A stretch of 64,000 nt of DNA from an uncultured Armatimonadota bacterium (GTDB lineage: Bacteria; Armatimonadota; Fimbriimonadia; Fimbriimonadales; Fimbriimonadaceae), in NCBI GenBank assembly GCA_903899015.1, contig CAIUHP010000081.1, forward strand, positions 1-64,000, written 5' to 3'. Below the pieces are notes generated by a model. It had not been told where the DNA came from and did not search any database. It worked only from the letters and a program-made list of their open reading frames with translations. The position numbers and the translations under genes were made by a program. How positions within the stretch are numbered: the stretch's first letter is position 1; the number at the start of each line of letters is the position of its first letter. Positions 44,923-53,201 of the stretch are shown one piece after another.

Positions 44923-45615
44923 ATGTCAGACACGATTCCGAGACTGATCCTTATTGACGGGTTGCCTGGCGCAGGTAAGAGCACCACCGGGGAACTTCTC
45001 TCAGCCGCAATATCCGCATCCGGTCAGCCATCGGAGTTGTATCTGGAAACTCAACCCAATCATCCGCTCCATGTTTTTCCTACCGATGAACTGGGCGCTG
45101 CTTGGACCAACATACATCTAAAAACGACGCCTGAGACGTTCGGCCAAAGAAGCTTAGAGCTTTGGGACACTTTCTTGGCCCAGAACACCGGGGTCGTTTC
45201 GATCATCGAGAGCTTTCCCTTTCAGAGTTCGATTCGGGTGCTGATGCAAATGAATCAGTCCTCAGAGCTGATCGAGAATTATTGGAACGAGTGGCAGCAC
45301 CGGGTCGCAAGATTAGATGCTGTCCTCCTTTTCTTTCATGAAACGGACCCGATTTCACTCATTGAACAGGCCTTCGAGGAACGGGGAGATCAGTGGACTA
45401 GCTACATCGTGCGGTCGTTTGAGTTGATGCCTTACTGCAAAACTCGAGGTTTGACCGGCAAAGAGGCGACGATTGGATTCCTGCGGGACTACGCAGAATT
45501 GCTGGATCACTTGATGTCAAACATTCAAATTCGAGCAGTCACGTTTGAAGCGAGACCCGAAAACTACGAAGAACGTCAAATGTTGGTTTATCAAGCTTTT
45601 GGACTCAATGCTTAG
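44923..45615 (+). CDS. P-loop kinase-like protein (230 aa)
   Basis: ATG 44923 gives MSDTIPRLILIDGLPGAGKST with Walker A at residues 13-21. The rest is helical with no obvious Walker B or lid signature. It could be a small-molecule kinase (an uncharacterised member of the thymidylate/adenylylsulfate kinase-like group) or a nucleotide-binding partner. Start is chosen because a frame from 44866 adds residues before the P-loop that no family member needs. A TATAAT box is 9 bases ahead. Confidence 0.75.
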   Translation: MSDTIPRLILIDGLPGAGKSTTGELLSAAISASGQPSELYLETQPNHPLHVFPTDELGAAWTNIHLKTTPETFGQRSLELWDTFLAQNTGVVSIIESFPFQSSIRVLMQMNQSSELIENYWNEWQHRVARLDAVLLFFHETDPISLIEQAFEERGDQWTSYIVRSFELMPYCKTRGLTGKEATIGFLRDYAELLDHLMSNIQIRAVTFEARPENYEERQMLVYQAFGLNA

Positions 45616-45717
45616 GTTCGAAGTAGCCATTCAGGGCGTTCGGGGCGATAGTCCCAGAAAAAGCAGATATTCGTAAAGACATCCTGCCCAACTGGCCTAA
45701 ACCGTGTTAAACTAACT

Positions 45718-45862
45718 CCAGCGGCTGCAAAGCCAGCGTCGAATTTCCCAAAAGGAAAACGGGGGAACCGTAACTTAGGGGTGAATGGAGATCAGTTTGA
45801 TCTACTAGGGTAACTCTTGGCCCGAACCCGACAGCTAACCCCGTAGACGTAGTGAGAGTCGG
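45718..45862 (+). ncRNA. Cyclic di-AMP riboswitch (ydaO/yuaA)
   Basis: The conserved core is unmistakable: CGAAT near 45740, GGGGGAACCG (45761-45770), TTAGGGGTGAAT (45776-45786), and CCCGAACCCGACAGCTAACC with CCGTAGACG (45821-45850). These correspond in order and spacing to known ydaO aptamers, which bind two c-di-AMP molecules. The inner P1 pairs AGCGTC (45735-45740) with GACGT (45846-45850). A TAAACT box at 45708-45713 puts the transcription start near 45720. The controlled gene would normally be a cell-wall or osmotic function, but here only a 37-codon ORF follows before a terminator. Confidence 0.92.
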
Positions 45863-45900
45863 ATGCGCGCGTACGACGCCGGTTCGCGCCGGAGGTGAAG

Positions 45901-46014
45901 ATGGGACAACGTTGTTCTGTTCAGAGCGCCATGACACTTGCCTTTGTGGTCCAGGGGACATATCGCGAATCAAACGTGATCTTTGGCTGCAATGGAGCAG
46001 CGCCAATCATGTGA
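45901..46014 (+). CDS. 37-codon ORF under the riboswitch
   Basis: A textbook ribosome site, GGAGGTGA at 45891-45898, precedes the ATG at 45901 by 5 bases. The 37-aa product (MGQRCSVQSAMTLAFVVQGT at its start) resembles no family and has only a short hydrophobic patch. It lies between the c-di-AMP riboswitch and the terminator at 46058, so the three form one transcript. It may be a genuine small protein, the remnant of a lost gene, or a regulatory ORF. Confidence 0.45.
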   Translation: MGQRCSVQSAMTLAFVVQGTYRESNVIFGCNGAAPIM

Positions 46015-46057
46015 AGAGGGCCCTTATGTCAGCCACGTCAGCACCTCCTGTTGAGCT

Positions 46058-46089
46058 GGGCCTTCCGAAAGGGGGGCCCTTTTCCTTTT
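46058..46089 (+). terminator. Rho-independent terminator after the riboswitch ORF
   Basis: GGGCCTTCC, loop GAAA, GGGGGGCCC (9 bp, two G-T pairs), then TTTTCCTTTT. An upstream GAGGGCCC at 46016-46023 could pair with the 5' arm and act as an antiterminator. Confidence 0.85.
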
Positions 46090-46178
46090 AGCCGGGCCAA
46101 CCTTGGTGTTCAGCGATCCTTTTGTAAGGGGTTGATCTTTCGCTTTGCGATGTCCAAACGTCGTATCCTTACCAGTCC

Positions 46179-47327
46179 ATGGATACTCGATGCTTAACGA
46201 TCAAAGAAATCGCTCGCGAGCATCCGCTTGGGGTGGTCAAACCGGCTGATTTTGTGACTGAGGATGGTCCGGTGATCTCGCCTGAAGCGGTGCTGGCTGA
46301 TCCGCGATTGAGCGTTTATTGCTTTGATCCTGAGAACGATCGGGTGCTGTTTGTGGAAGTTGATGATGCGGCAGCAGTTGTACAAGCTCCGTTTTATTAT
46401 CAGGGCCAGATTGAACATGCGGTTGGATTGGTGTCTATGCCGGTAGAGGTCTTCCACCGAGTTGCCGCGACGATTCCGGAGCCGCCACGCGGAGTGATCT
46501 TTGTGCATTCGGTGGGTCGGTGCGGATCGACCTTGCTTAGCAAAGTGTTAGCGGCTTGTCCAACCGTCCATAGCCTTTCGGAGCCGGATGACTTGACTCA
46601 AATCGTCAACTTGCGAGTCGCCAATTCGATTTCAGAAGATGAGATTCGCGAAATGATCCGCAGTTCCATTAAGTGGCGAGGAAAGCCACGAGAAGGGGCG
46701 GATTTTGACTTTCTCGCTCTCAAAACGAGAAGTGAAGTCATGGTGTTAGCGGACCTCTTCGCTGATTTGTATCGAAGCTCAAAGCACTTGTTTCTTTACC
46801 GTGATGGCGTCTCCTGGATGCGGACGCTGTTCCGAGGCATTCCGTTAGATTGGGATATTTATGATGAAGCCCAGAATAGAGACATGAATGAACGTTGGGC
46901 AAAGATGCTTCCGTTGGCCAAGCAGGCTCTCACCGAAAGTAAGATATTGAACCCAATAGAAGTTAGAATTCTTGCCTGGATCACCTGCATGGAAGGCTAC
47001 TTGCTTCTCAAATCGAAGGGATTGGACCTATGCGCAACCCGTTACGAAGACATCACCACCGATCCAACCCAGGTGATGCGGAAGTTGCTGGATTTCTGCG
47101 GTATTGACGTTGTCGACTGGACCGTCATACAGGACGTTCTCGGTCGCGACTCTCAAGCTGGAACCATATTCGACCGGGAAGAAAGGCGAAAAAAGAATCG
47201 GCAACTGACTCCTGAACTCATTGCGGACGTATGTCGAATGATCGCAGCGTATCCCAGACTGAGGGTCCCAGGAGTGATCGTTCCTGGGACCCTCAAGCTG
47301 GATGGAGATCTGCCCGCAGCCAATTAA
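46179..47327 (+). CDS. Sulfotransferase-like P-loop protein
   Basis: The 382-aa protein carries the 5'-phosphosulfate-binding loop HSVGRCGSTLLSKVL at residues 110-124, typical of PAPS-dependent sulfotransferases, followed by helical segments and TRYEDITTDPTQVMRKLLDFCGI, another family pattern. The first 100 residues form an extra domain of unknown role. It is alone on the plus strand, and starts 9 bases after a TATCCT box, suggesting a leaderless message. The 3' end contains a perfect hairpin. Sulfated substrate unknown. Confidence 0.75.
   Translation: MDTRCLTIKEIAREHPLGVVKPADFVTEDGPVISPEAVLADPRLSVYCFDPENDRVLFVEVDDAAAVVQAPFYYQGQIEHAVGLVSMPVEVFHRVAATIPEPPRGVIFVHSVGRCGSTLLSKVLAACPTVHSLSEPDDLTQIVNLRVANSISEDEIREMIRSSIKWRGKPREGADFDFLALKTRSEVMVLADLFADLYRSSKHLFLYRDGVSWMRTLFRGIPLDWDIYDEAQNRDMNERWAKMLPLAKQALTESKILNPIEVRILAWITCMEGYLLLKSKGLDLCATRYEDITTDPTQVMRKLLDFCGIDVVDWTVIQDVLGRDSQAGTIFDREERRKKNRQLTPELIADVCRMIAAYPRLRVPGVIVPGTLKLDGDLPAAN
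47261..47294. repeat. Perfect 13-bp hairpin inside a CDS end
   Basis: GAGGGTCCCAGGA (47261-47273) and TCCTGGGACCCTC (47282-47294) flank an 8-base loop; the encoded peptide is VPGVIVPGT. There is no T-tract, so the role is unclear. Confidence 0.6.
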
Positions 47328-47350
47328 CGGAACTGCGGGCAACTGAGATT

Positions 47351-48193
47351 TCAGGCAAACATCGCGCCACGAGTCTTAGCCAGAGCGCTAAGCTCTGCGC
47401 GACTATCCTGACCAGCCTTTAAGACTGCCTGATCGCGGGAGAGTTTGCCGCCAAGTCCTTCCTTGTAGTGAGACATCTCTCCATCAATCCACATGCGTAG
47501 GCTCTTCGCTCCGTTTGCGGAGCCGATGACTCGCTTAGAGGGCGGAGCATTAGGATCGACCCACAGTATCTGTTCCCAATTGTTGGTAGCCAGATTGACG
47601 TAAGAAATATAGCCTCCGGGCAAAACCTGTCGAGGCCGTTTGATCGCACCAGTAAAGCTGTACTTCACGCCAGCCGTTTCTACCGGATCATAGAAATGTG
47701 GAGTGATGAAATCAGAAACGGCGATCCCTTGAATTTGATAACCAAAATTATCCGCTTCGCAAGGGTCCGCAGATTCCACCAAGTAGCTGAATTGTCCTGG
47801 AGCATCCACAACGTCCATTCCCTGGATTTGAATCGCCTTCGACGATTGCATACGGTTTCCGTATGGGTCGACCAGCATTTCAAGGATTTCGTGGCTTGCG
47901 TCAATGGTCCACGATTCATTTAAGTGACTCGCAATTACCTCCGCGTAGGGCTGATTGTGCTTGTCCATGTGAAATCCACCTTCCCCAGGTGGAAGCTTCG
48001 CAACCAAGAACACCGGCCAGACACCGGCTGGGATATGGGCTGGATCACTCAAATACTGCACCGTTGCCGTAATAGGCCATTGGGTGGGAAGGTCTCGAAC
48101 AACTTGAACATTGAGTGCGACGGCTGTCGCATGCACAAGGGACGGGTCGAGTTTCTTCGTTTTGTCAACAATACCGATTTGGATTAAAGACAT
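47351..48193 (-). CDS. Uncharacterised protein with an HExxE motif (280 aa)
   Basis: ATG 48193 is preceded by GAGGAG; an upstream in-frame start at 48211 lacks one. No signal peptide. The segment IDASHEILEMLVDPYGNRM holds an HExxE arrangement plus Asp-Pro, suggesting a zinc site of a metallopeptidase-like or phage-associated fold. A second half (LPGGYISYVNLATNNWEQILWV) is beta-rich. It is convergent with the sulfotransferase gene. Activity is unproven and the fold unknown to me. Confidence 0.75.
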   Translation of the reverse strand: MSLIQIGIVDKTKKLDPSLVHATAVALNVQVVRDLPTQWPITATVQYLSDPAHIPAGVWPVFLVAKLPPGEGGFHMDKHNQPYAEVIASHLNESWTIDASHEILEMLVDPYGNRMQSSKAIQIQGMDVVDAPGQFSYLVESADPCEADNFGYQIQGIAVSDFITPHFYDPVETAGVKYSFTGAIKRPRQVLPGGYISYVNLATNNWEQILWVDPNAPPSKRVIGSANGAKSLRMWIDGEMSHYKEGLGGKLSRDQAVLKAGQDSRAELSALAKTRGAMFA

Positions 48194-48395
48194 GTTTCTC
48201 CTCACTTGCATTCAAGGCCGAGAATCGCTCATTCGCAATTCTTAACTCTATTGAACGAATCCACAAAAGCGGATCTATCAGTGACAAGAAATTGATTTAG
48301 GTTGGACGTCAATCTTGATGGGTGGAACAAGCACCGTATTCGGGCCCAAATCCCTCGGGTCCTTTCAAAGAGGCAGATCACGTGCCCGAGGAAAC

Positions 48396-49016
48396 CTAAC
48401 TTGTTCCGTACAATCGGTCACCGAAATCGCCGAGACCGGGGACGATGTATTTTTTGTCATTCAGACACTCATCGAGCGAGGCAGTTACGATGTTGACGTC
48501 GGGGTGGTTTGCTTGCAGAACGGCCACTCCTTCGGGAGCCGAGACGATGGATACCATCGTCACTTGAGTCGCTCCATGCGCTTTGATAAGGTTGATAGCT
48601 TGGCTTGCCGATCCTCCGGTGGCGAGCATCGGGTCAACGCAAAGCGTGAATCGATCGGTGAGGTCGGGCAATTTACTGTAATAGCTTCGAGCAATCGCCG
48701 TTTCTTCGTGGCGTTCTAGGCCGATGTAGCCCACTGCGACGTTGGGGAAGAGCCTGAGCGTCGGTTCTAGCATGCCTAAGCCCGCCCGCAACACCGGTAC
48801 GACGGCAAGGCCCTGATCTAGGACACGTACGTTGGTGGCCTTGATCGGCGTTTGGACACAATCGACTTTGGTTCGTATGAGATAGGTGGCTTGGAGAACG
48901 AGCAAAGTCGTAAGGCTATCGGTCAATACTCGAAATCGGTCAGGAGCCGTTGATTTGTCTCTCAATTCAGCCAATAAGTGTCCAGCAAGCGGATGATCAA
49001 GAACATGGAGTGGCAT
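48396..49016 (-). CDS. upp: Uracil phosphoribosyltransferase
   Basis: Salvages uracil with PRPP to UMP. The 206-aa protein has VLDHPLAGHLLAELRDKST at the N-terminus, VPVLRAGLGMLEPTLRLFP, the PRPP loop in VDPMLATGGSASQAI and PGLGDFGDRLYGT at the C-terminus. It is divergent from glmU. A nearby prs gene at 50579 supplies PRPP. Confidence 0.96.
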   Translation of the reverse strand: MPLHVLDHPLAGHLLAELRDKSTAPDRFRVLTDSLTTLLVLQATYLIRTKVDCVQTPIKATNVRVLDQGLAVVPVLRAGLGMLEPTLRLFPNVAVGYIGLERHEETAIARSYYSKLPDLTDRFTLCVDPMLATGGSASQAINLIKAHGATQVTMVSIVSAPEGVAVLQANHPDVNIVTASLDECLNDKKYIVPGLGDFGDRLYGTS

Positions 49017-49163
49017 CTCAATCTATTCTGCTACGAAATAGCGATTTTGAGAACAGGGACTCGCCCAGAGTCTTGGCATTTGAAATAACCCTTGCCCAAG
49101 TATCGTTTAAACAGGCACAATGGTGGGTCTTTATCGTATCGTTAAGGCGCGGACCTTCTAACT

Positions 49164-50558
49164 ATGCAACCCACTTCGATCGCTGGCATCATCCTTGCAG
49201 CAGGCAAGGGAACTCGAATGAAATCGGAGCTTCCTAAAGGACTCCACCGAATGTGCGGAATTCCGATGGTGGAACACGTGGCGCGAGCCATGAAAGCAGC
49301 CGGCATCGAAAGACCGATTATCGTTATCGGTCATGGCGGCGAACTCATTCAAGATGCACTTGGAGACGCATACGATTATGTTTGGCAGCGCGAGCAACTA
49401 GGCACCGGACACGCAGCGCTAATGGCGAGTCCTGTGCTGGCTGGTCATAACGGACCTGTCATTATTGCCGCGGGAGACACTCCCATGCTGCAAGCCAGTA
49501 CTTTCGAAGGACTCATCCAGGCTCACACCGCCTCCCATGCCTTGGTGACCTTGTCCTCCGCCGTCATCGCAGATCCAAAAGGTTACGGTCGGATTGTCCG
49601 TGGGCCAAATGGCGATCCTGTGAAAATCGTTGAGGACAAGGACTGCAACCCGGATGAGAAGCTGATCGACGAGATCAACGTCGCTCTTTATTGCTTCGAT
49701 TGCCCGACGCTTCTCCGCATTTTGCCGACACTCAGTAACTCCAATGCTCAGGGCGAGTACTACCTCACGGATGTGATCGATTCCGTTCAGAAGGAAGGCG
49801 GCAAGCTGACTGCGAAGGTTTTTGATGACCCCGATGTGATTGTGGGAGTCAATGACCGATGGCAGTTGGCACTCGCAGCAAAAGAGATGAACCGCCGGAT
49901 TCTCAAGAAGCATGCGGTCAACGGTGTGACGCTCATGGATATCGATTCGATTTCGGTAGGGATTGACGTTGAAATCGGCGGCGACACGGTTCTGGAAGCA
50001 GGAACCATTTTGGTCGGAAAGACCAAGATCGGTAGTGCATGTGTAATCGGTCCAAATACAAAGATTGAAAACAGCACCGTCGGGAACGAAACATCCGTCG
50101 TCTCCAGCTACATCGATCAAGCAATCGTCGGAAACAAGGTGTGGATCGGACCCTATGCTCACCTCCGTCCGAAGGCAAATATCGGCGATAAAGCAAAGAT
50201 CGGCAACTTTGTCGAAGTCAAGAATTCCACTTTCGGGGTTGGCGCCAAAGCCAACCACCTGGCCTACATTGGCGACGCAACCGTAGGTTCCGAGGCCAAC
50301 CTTGGGGCCGGAACGATCACCTGCAACTATGACGGATACAACAAGAGCCGCACTCAGATTGGTGAGAAGGCCTTTGTTGGATCGAATTCTACGCTGGTGG
50401 CTCCAATTACGATTGGAGATGGTGCGTTTGTCGCCGCTGGGTCGGTGATAACGGAAGACGTTCCAAGCGACGGCGGGGCATTTGGCCGGGCGCGTCAGGT
50501 TACGAAAGAGGGATGGGCGGCATCGCGCCGAGGAGCAATCAAATCAGCGAATCACTAA
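49164..50558 (+). CDS. glmU: Bifunctional GlmU (UDP-GlcNAc pyrophosphorylase/acetyltransferase)
   Basis: Makes UDP-N-acetylglucosamine for peptidoglycan and lipopolysaccharide. N-terminal uridyltransferase: LAAGKGTRMKSELPKGLHRM, REQLGTGHAALMA. From about residue 255 a left-handed beta-helix carries hexapeptide repeats (VGKTKIGSACVIGPNTKIENSTVGN) and the acetyltransferase region ANHLAYIGDATVGSEANLGAGTITCNYDGYNKSRTQIGEKAFVGSN. 464 aa, normal. prs starts 20 bases downstream of the stop. Confidence 0.97.
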   Translation: MQPTSIAGIILAAGKGTRMKSELPKGLHRMCGIPMVEHVARAMKAAGIERPIIVIGHGGELIQDALGDAYDYVWQREQLGTGHAALMASPVLAGHNGPVIIAAGDTPMLQASTFEGLIQAHTASHALVTLSSAVIADPKGYGRIVRGPNGDPVKIVEDKDCNPDEKLIDEINVALYCFDCPTLLRILPTLSNSNAQGEYYLTDVIDSVQKEGGKLTAKVFDDPDVIVGVNDRWQLALAAKEMNRRILKKHAVNGVTLMDIDSISVGIDVEIGGDTVLEAGTILVGKTKIGSACVIGPNTKIENSTVGNETSVVSSYIDQAIVGNKVWIGPYAHLRPKANIGDKAKIGNFVEVKNSTFGVGAKANHLAYIGDATVGSEANLGAGTITCNYDGYNKSRTQIGEKAFVGSNSTLVAPITIGDGAFVAAGSVITEDVPSDGGAFGRARQVTKEGWAASRRGAIKSANH

Positions 50559-50578
50559 AAAACCGGAGCCTTAGCGGC

Positions 50579-51523
50579 ATGAAACTGTTTTGCGGCCGCG
50601 CACATCCGGAACTTGGGCATCGGGTAGCCAAGGAACTGAATGTTGAACTGGGTCGATTAACGACGACCAAGTTCGCGGACGGAGAAATCCGCATCATGAT
50701 CGACGAGAGTGCTCGCGGCAATGAGATCTTCATTCTCCAGCCGACCTGTGCGCCCACGAACGATAATTTGATGGAACTGTTCATCATGCTGGATGCCTTC
50801 CGAAGGGCTTCCGCCCGCAGGATCACGGTCGTGATGCCCTATTACGGATATGCCCGGCAAGACAAAAAGGTCAAACCCCGTGAGCCCATCACCGCTCGCA
50901 TGATCGCTAACTTCCTGGAAGCAAGTGGTGCAGATCGGGTTGTCGCTCTCGACTTGCATGCGGAGCAGATTCAAGGCTTCTTCAATATTCCCGTGGATCA
51001 CCTGTATGGTGGGCCGATTCTAGGTCGTTACTTCGTGGAGCGCGGATTCAACGAAGATAAAGATGTCGTCGTGGTCAGTCCTGACGTTGCCGGTGTTACT
51101 CGAGCGAAGGCGCTGGCCGAAATGCTGAACTGCCCGTTTGTCGTTATCGCCAAGCGACGACCCGCTCCAAACGTTGTTGAGGTCGTCGAGATCGTGGGCG
51201 ATTTCGTCGGCAAACGGTGCGTCATGATTGACGACATGATCGACACCGGTGGGTCCATCGTGGGGGGAGCTCAAGCCTTGATGGATCGAGGAGCAAGGGA
51301 AGTCATCGCCTGTGCTACCCATGCCGTTTTTAGTCGTGATGCACGTGCCCGATTGCAGGATAGCTGTATCTCGGAAGTGGTGGCATTGGACACGATCCCC
51401 GAAGACAAAGACGCCAATTTCTCGAAGCTGACGATCCTGCCTTCAGCCCCTCTCATTGCGGATGCCATCCGACGGATTCACCTAAATGAGTCGGTCAGTG
51501 AGCTTTTCCATGACTGGCGGTAA
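50579..51523 (+). CDS. prs: Ribose-phosphate pyrophosphokinase
   Basis: Makes PRPP from ribose-5-phosphate and ATP. Start ATG 50579 gives MKLFCGRAHPELGHRVAKEL, the family N-terminus; an overlapping upstream frame from 50513 is spurious. The active-site and PRPP features are HGRARQDKKVKPREPITARMIAN-like YGYARQDKKV, DLHAEQIQGFF, VVSPDVAGVTRAKALA and VMIDDMIDTGGSIV. 314 aa, normal. It heads the run leading into the uncharacterised membrane gene cluster, whose first gene overlaps its 3' end by 14 bases. Confidence 0.96.
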   Translation: MKLFCGRAHPELGHRVAKELNVELGRLTTTKFADGEIRIMIDESARGNEIFILQPTCAPTNDNLMELFIMLDAFRRASARRITVVMPYYGYARQDKKVKPREPITARMIANFLEASGADRVVALDLHAEQIQGFFNIPVDHLYGGPILGRYFVERGFNEDKDVVVVSPDVAGVTRAKALAEMLNCPFVVIAKRRPAPNVVEVVEIVGDFVGKRCVMIDDMIDTGGSIVGGAQALMDRGAREVIACATHAVFSRDARARLQDSCISEVVALDTIPEDKDANFSKLTILPSAPLIADAIRRIHLNESVSELFHDWR

Positions 51524-52022
51524 GCAGGCTCCCGATATCGACGAGATTCAAGCTCCTTTCCAGTGGCGCGTTCGTCTATCCGATAAGGAACCGCATAAGC
51601 TCTACGGAATTGTTGCGGTTGCTATCGTTGCTTTCCTGGTTGGGATATTGATATTCAAAAATATCACCCTAGGATTGATCGGTTTTGCTATTATCTTCGG
51701 ATCAACTGCAGAGTTCTGGTTAGGCAGTCAGTTTAAGATTGATGAAAAAGGTGTAAGCGTTCGCACTGGCGCGAGCTTCTCGGTTCTGGAATGGGCGAAT
51801 GTCAAGCGAGTTGTTCGCGACTCAAATGGAATTAAACTCACACCGCTTGAAAATGCGGGAACAATGGATGCGTTTCGAGGCGTGTATCTGCGATATGGAA
51901 AGGATAACAAAGACAGTGTCGAGAGGGCGGTTTTAACCTTTGGAAAAATCAGCGACTTCGATGTGGTCAACGGAACTGACGGACGAGGAGACGGAAGCCC
52001 TAGTCCAAAAAGCGGCGACTGA
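51510..52022 (+). CDS. Cluster gene 1: two-span membrane protein
   Basis: The start is ATG at 51510 (alternatively 51486), overlapping the prs end. Two adjacent membrane spans (IVAVAIVAFLVGILIFK and LGLIGFAIIFGSTAEFW) are followed by a cytosolic-looking strand-rich tail of about 90 residues resembling a bacterial PH-like domain (FKIDEKGVSVRTGASFSVLEWANVKRV). No family is recognised. First gene of the 51.5-55.8 kb cluster. Confidence 0.8.
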   Translation: MTGGKQAPDIDEIQAPFQWRVRLSDKEPHKLYGIVAVAIVAFLVGILIFKNITLGLIGFAIIFGSTAEFWLGSQFKIDEKGVSVRTGASFSVLEWANVKRVVRDSNGIKLTPLENAGTMDAFRGVYLRYGKDNKDSVERAVLTFGKISDFDVVNGTDGRGDGSPSPKSGD

Positions 52023-52251
52023 AATTGTCCGCCGAAAAATGCAAACTCCTGCGATTTTGTTTCTCGAAATGAATAAGCCACTTGCCAACGTTGGAGCGAA
52101 TTCCGCGCTCGTACTTGCACCGTTTGCAGTGCCTTTTTTCGGATTTGATTTTGTCAACGATTACAGCCGACTCTTTTCTAAGCGAGAGAACGTCGAACTG
52201 CTGCTTCAACGTATCGAACAGCTTTCGGCTAAGCAATCGGCAAAGGACTAA
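51961..52251 (+). CDS. Cluster gene 2: small hypothetical protein
   Basis: Reading frame opens at 51940; ATG 51961 is the likely start, overlapping gene 1 by 62 bases in another frame. About 96 aa, with a hydrophobic segment ANSALVLAPFAVPFFGFDFV in the middle and helical ends. Its 3' end lies 2 bases before the DUF6754 gene. Unrecognised family; supported by position and tight spacing. Confidence 0.65.
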   Translation: MWSTELTDEETEALVQKAATEIVRRKMQTPAILFLEMNKPLANVGANSALVLAPFAVPFFGFDFVNDYSRLFSKRENVELLLQRIEQLSAKQSAKD

Positions 52252-52253
52252 TA

Positions 52254-53201
52254 ATGGGCCAACAGTATCTCGACAACGGTTGGATATCGATCTTGATCAC
52301 CTTAACGATGGTGGCCTTGGTCTTATTCAACATTCTTCGCGCACATGGCGGGAAGGACCTCTTTATCAGAAGAATCGCAGGTCTCAATGCGATTGATGAA
52401 GCAGTAGGGCGGGCTACCGAAATGGGTAGGCCAGTTCTCATGGTTCCGGGCCTTACCGACACCACCGTTAACGCTAAGACGATGCAGGCAATTAACATTT
52501 TTGCCTATGTCAGTCGAGTGGCCGCCCGGTTTGCAAACCCGATTCTGGTCTGCTGCTATAACGCATCAACCTATACCGTAGCTCAAGAAATAATTCGAGA
52601 CGTATATCAACAAGAAGGTTTAGGTGACCGCTTCGATGTGGACTCGGTTCGATTTATTTCGGACAGGCAGTTTGCCTTCGCAGCCGGAGTTGCGGGTCTT
52701 ATCTTGCGAGAACAGGCCGCCGCGACCTTCTTCATGGGAGAGTTCTACGCCGAGTCACTCATTCTTGCGGAAACTGCGAACTCAGTTGGAGCCATTCAGG
52801 TTGCGAGTTCGACCGAGTTGACCCAGACTCCCTTCTTCATCGCAGCATGCGATTACGTTTTGATTGGTGACGAGTTCTATGCCGCAAGTGCTTTCTTGAC
52901 TCGCCAGCCAGTTCTCGTCGGAAGCCTGATCGGTCAGGATTGGTGCAAGCTGCTCATTGCTTGCATGATTTTCTGCGGAGTGATCTTTAATTCCATCCAG
53001 CTTAGCGGTGGAAGCCATCACACGATCACGGAAGCATGGAACGAGGGCAAGATGGACAAGCTGAAGCCCAAGCCATTTGGAGCGGGTGACACGACAGTAT
53101 CACGATGGCTCAACCCAGACCCTGCCAAAGACACCAAGATTGACCGTCCTAAACTTCCTAAGGACGAATTGCCAGCGAAAGCACCTGGGGGTGGCAACTA
53201 A
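52254..53201 (+). CDS. Cluster gene 3: DUF6754-like membrane protein
   Basis: 315 aa: a span at residues 10-28, a domain that fits the DUF6754 pattern (NAIDEAVGRATEMGRPVLMVPG, AQEIIRDVYQQEGLGDRF, RFISDRQFAFAAGVAGLI) and a second span near 235-255, then a charged, Pro/Lys-rich tail. Its stop TAA shares one base with the ATG of the next gene (TAATG). The DUF name is from memory and the function is unknown. Confidence 0.78.
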   Translation: MGQQYLDNGWISILITLTMVALVLFNILRAHGGKDLFIRRIAGLNAIDEAVGRATEMGRPVLMVPGLTDTTVNAKTMQAINIFAYVSRVAARFANPILVCCYNASTYTVAQEIIRDVYQQEGLGDRFDVDSVRFISDRQFAFAAGVAGLILREQAAATFFMGEFYAESLILAETANSVGAIQVASSTELTQTPFFIAACDYVLIGDEFYAASAFLTRQPVLVGSLIGQDWCKLLIACMIFCGVIFNSIQLSGGSHHTITEAWNEGKMDKLKPKPFGAGDTTVSRWLNPDPAKDTKIDRPKLPKDELPAKAPGGGN

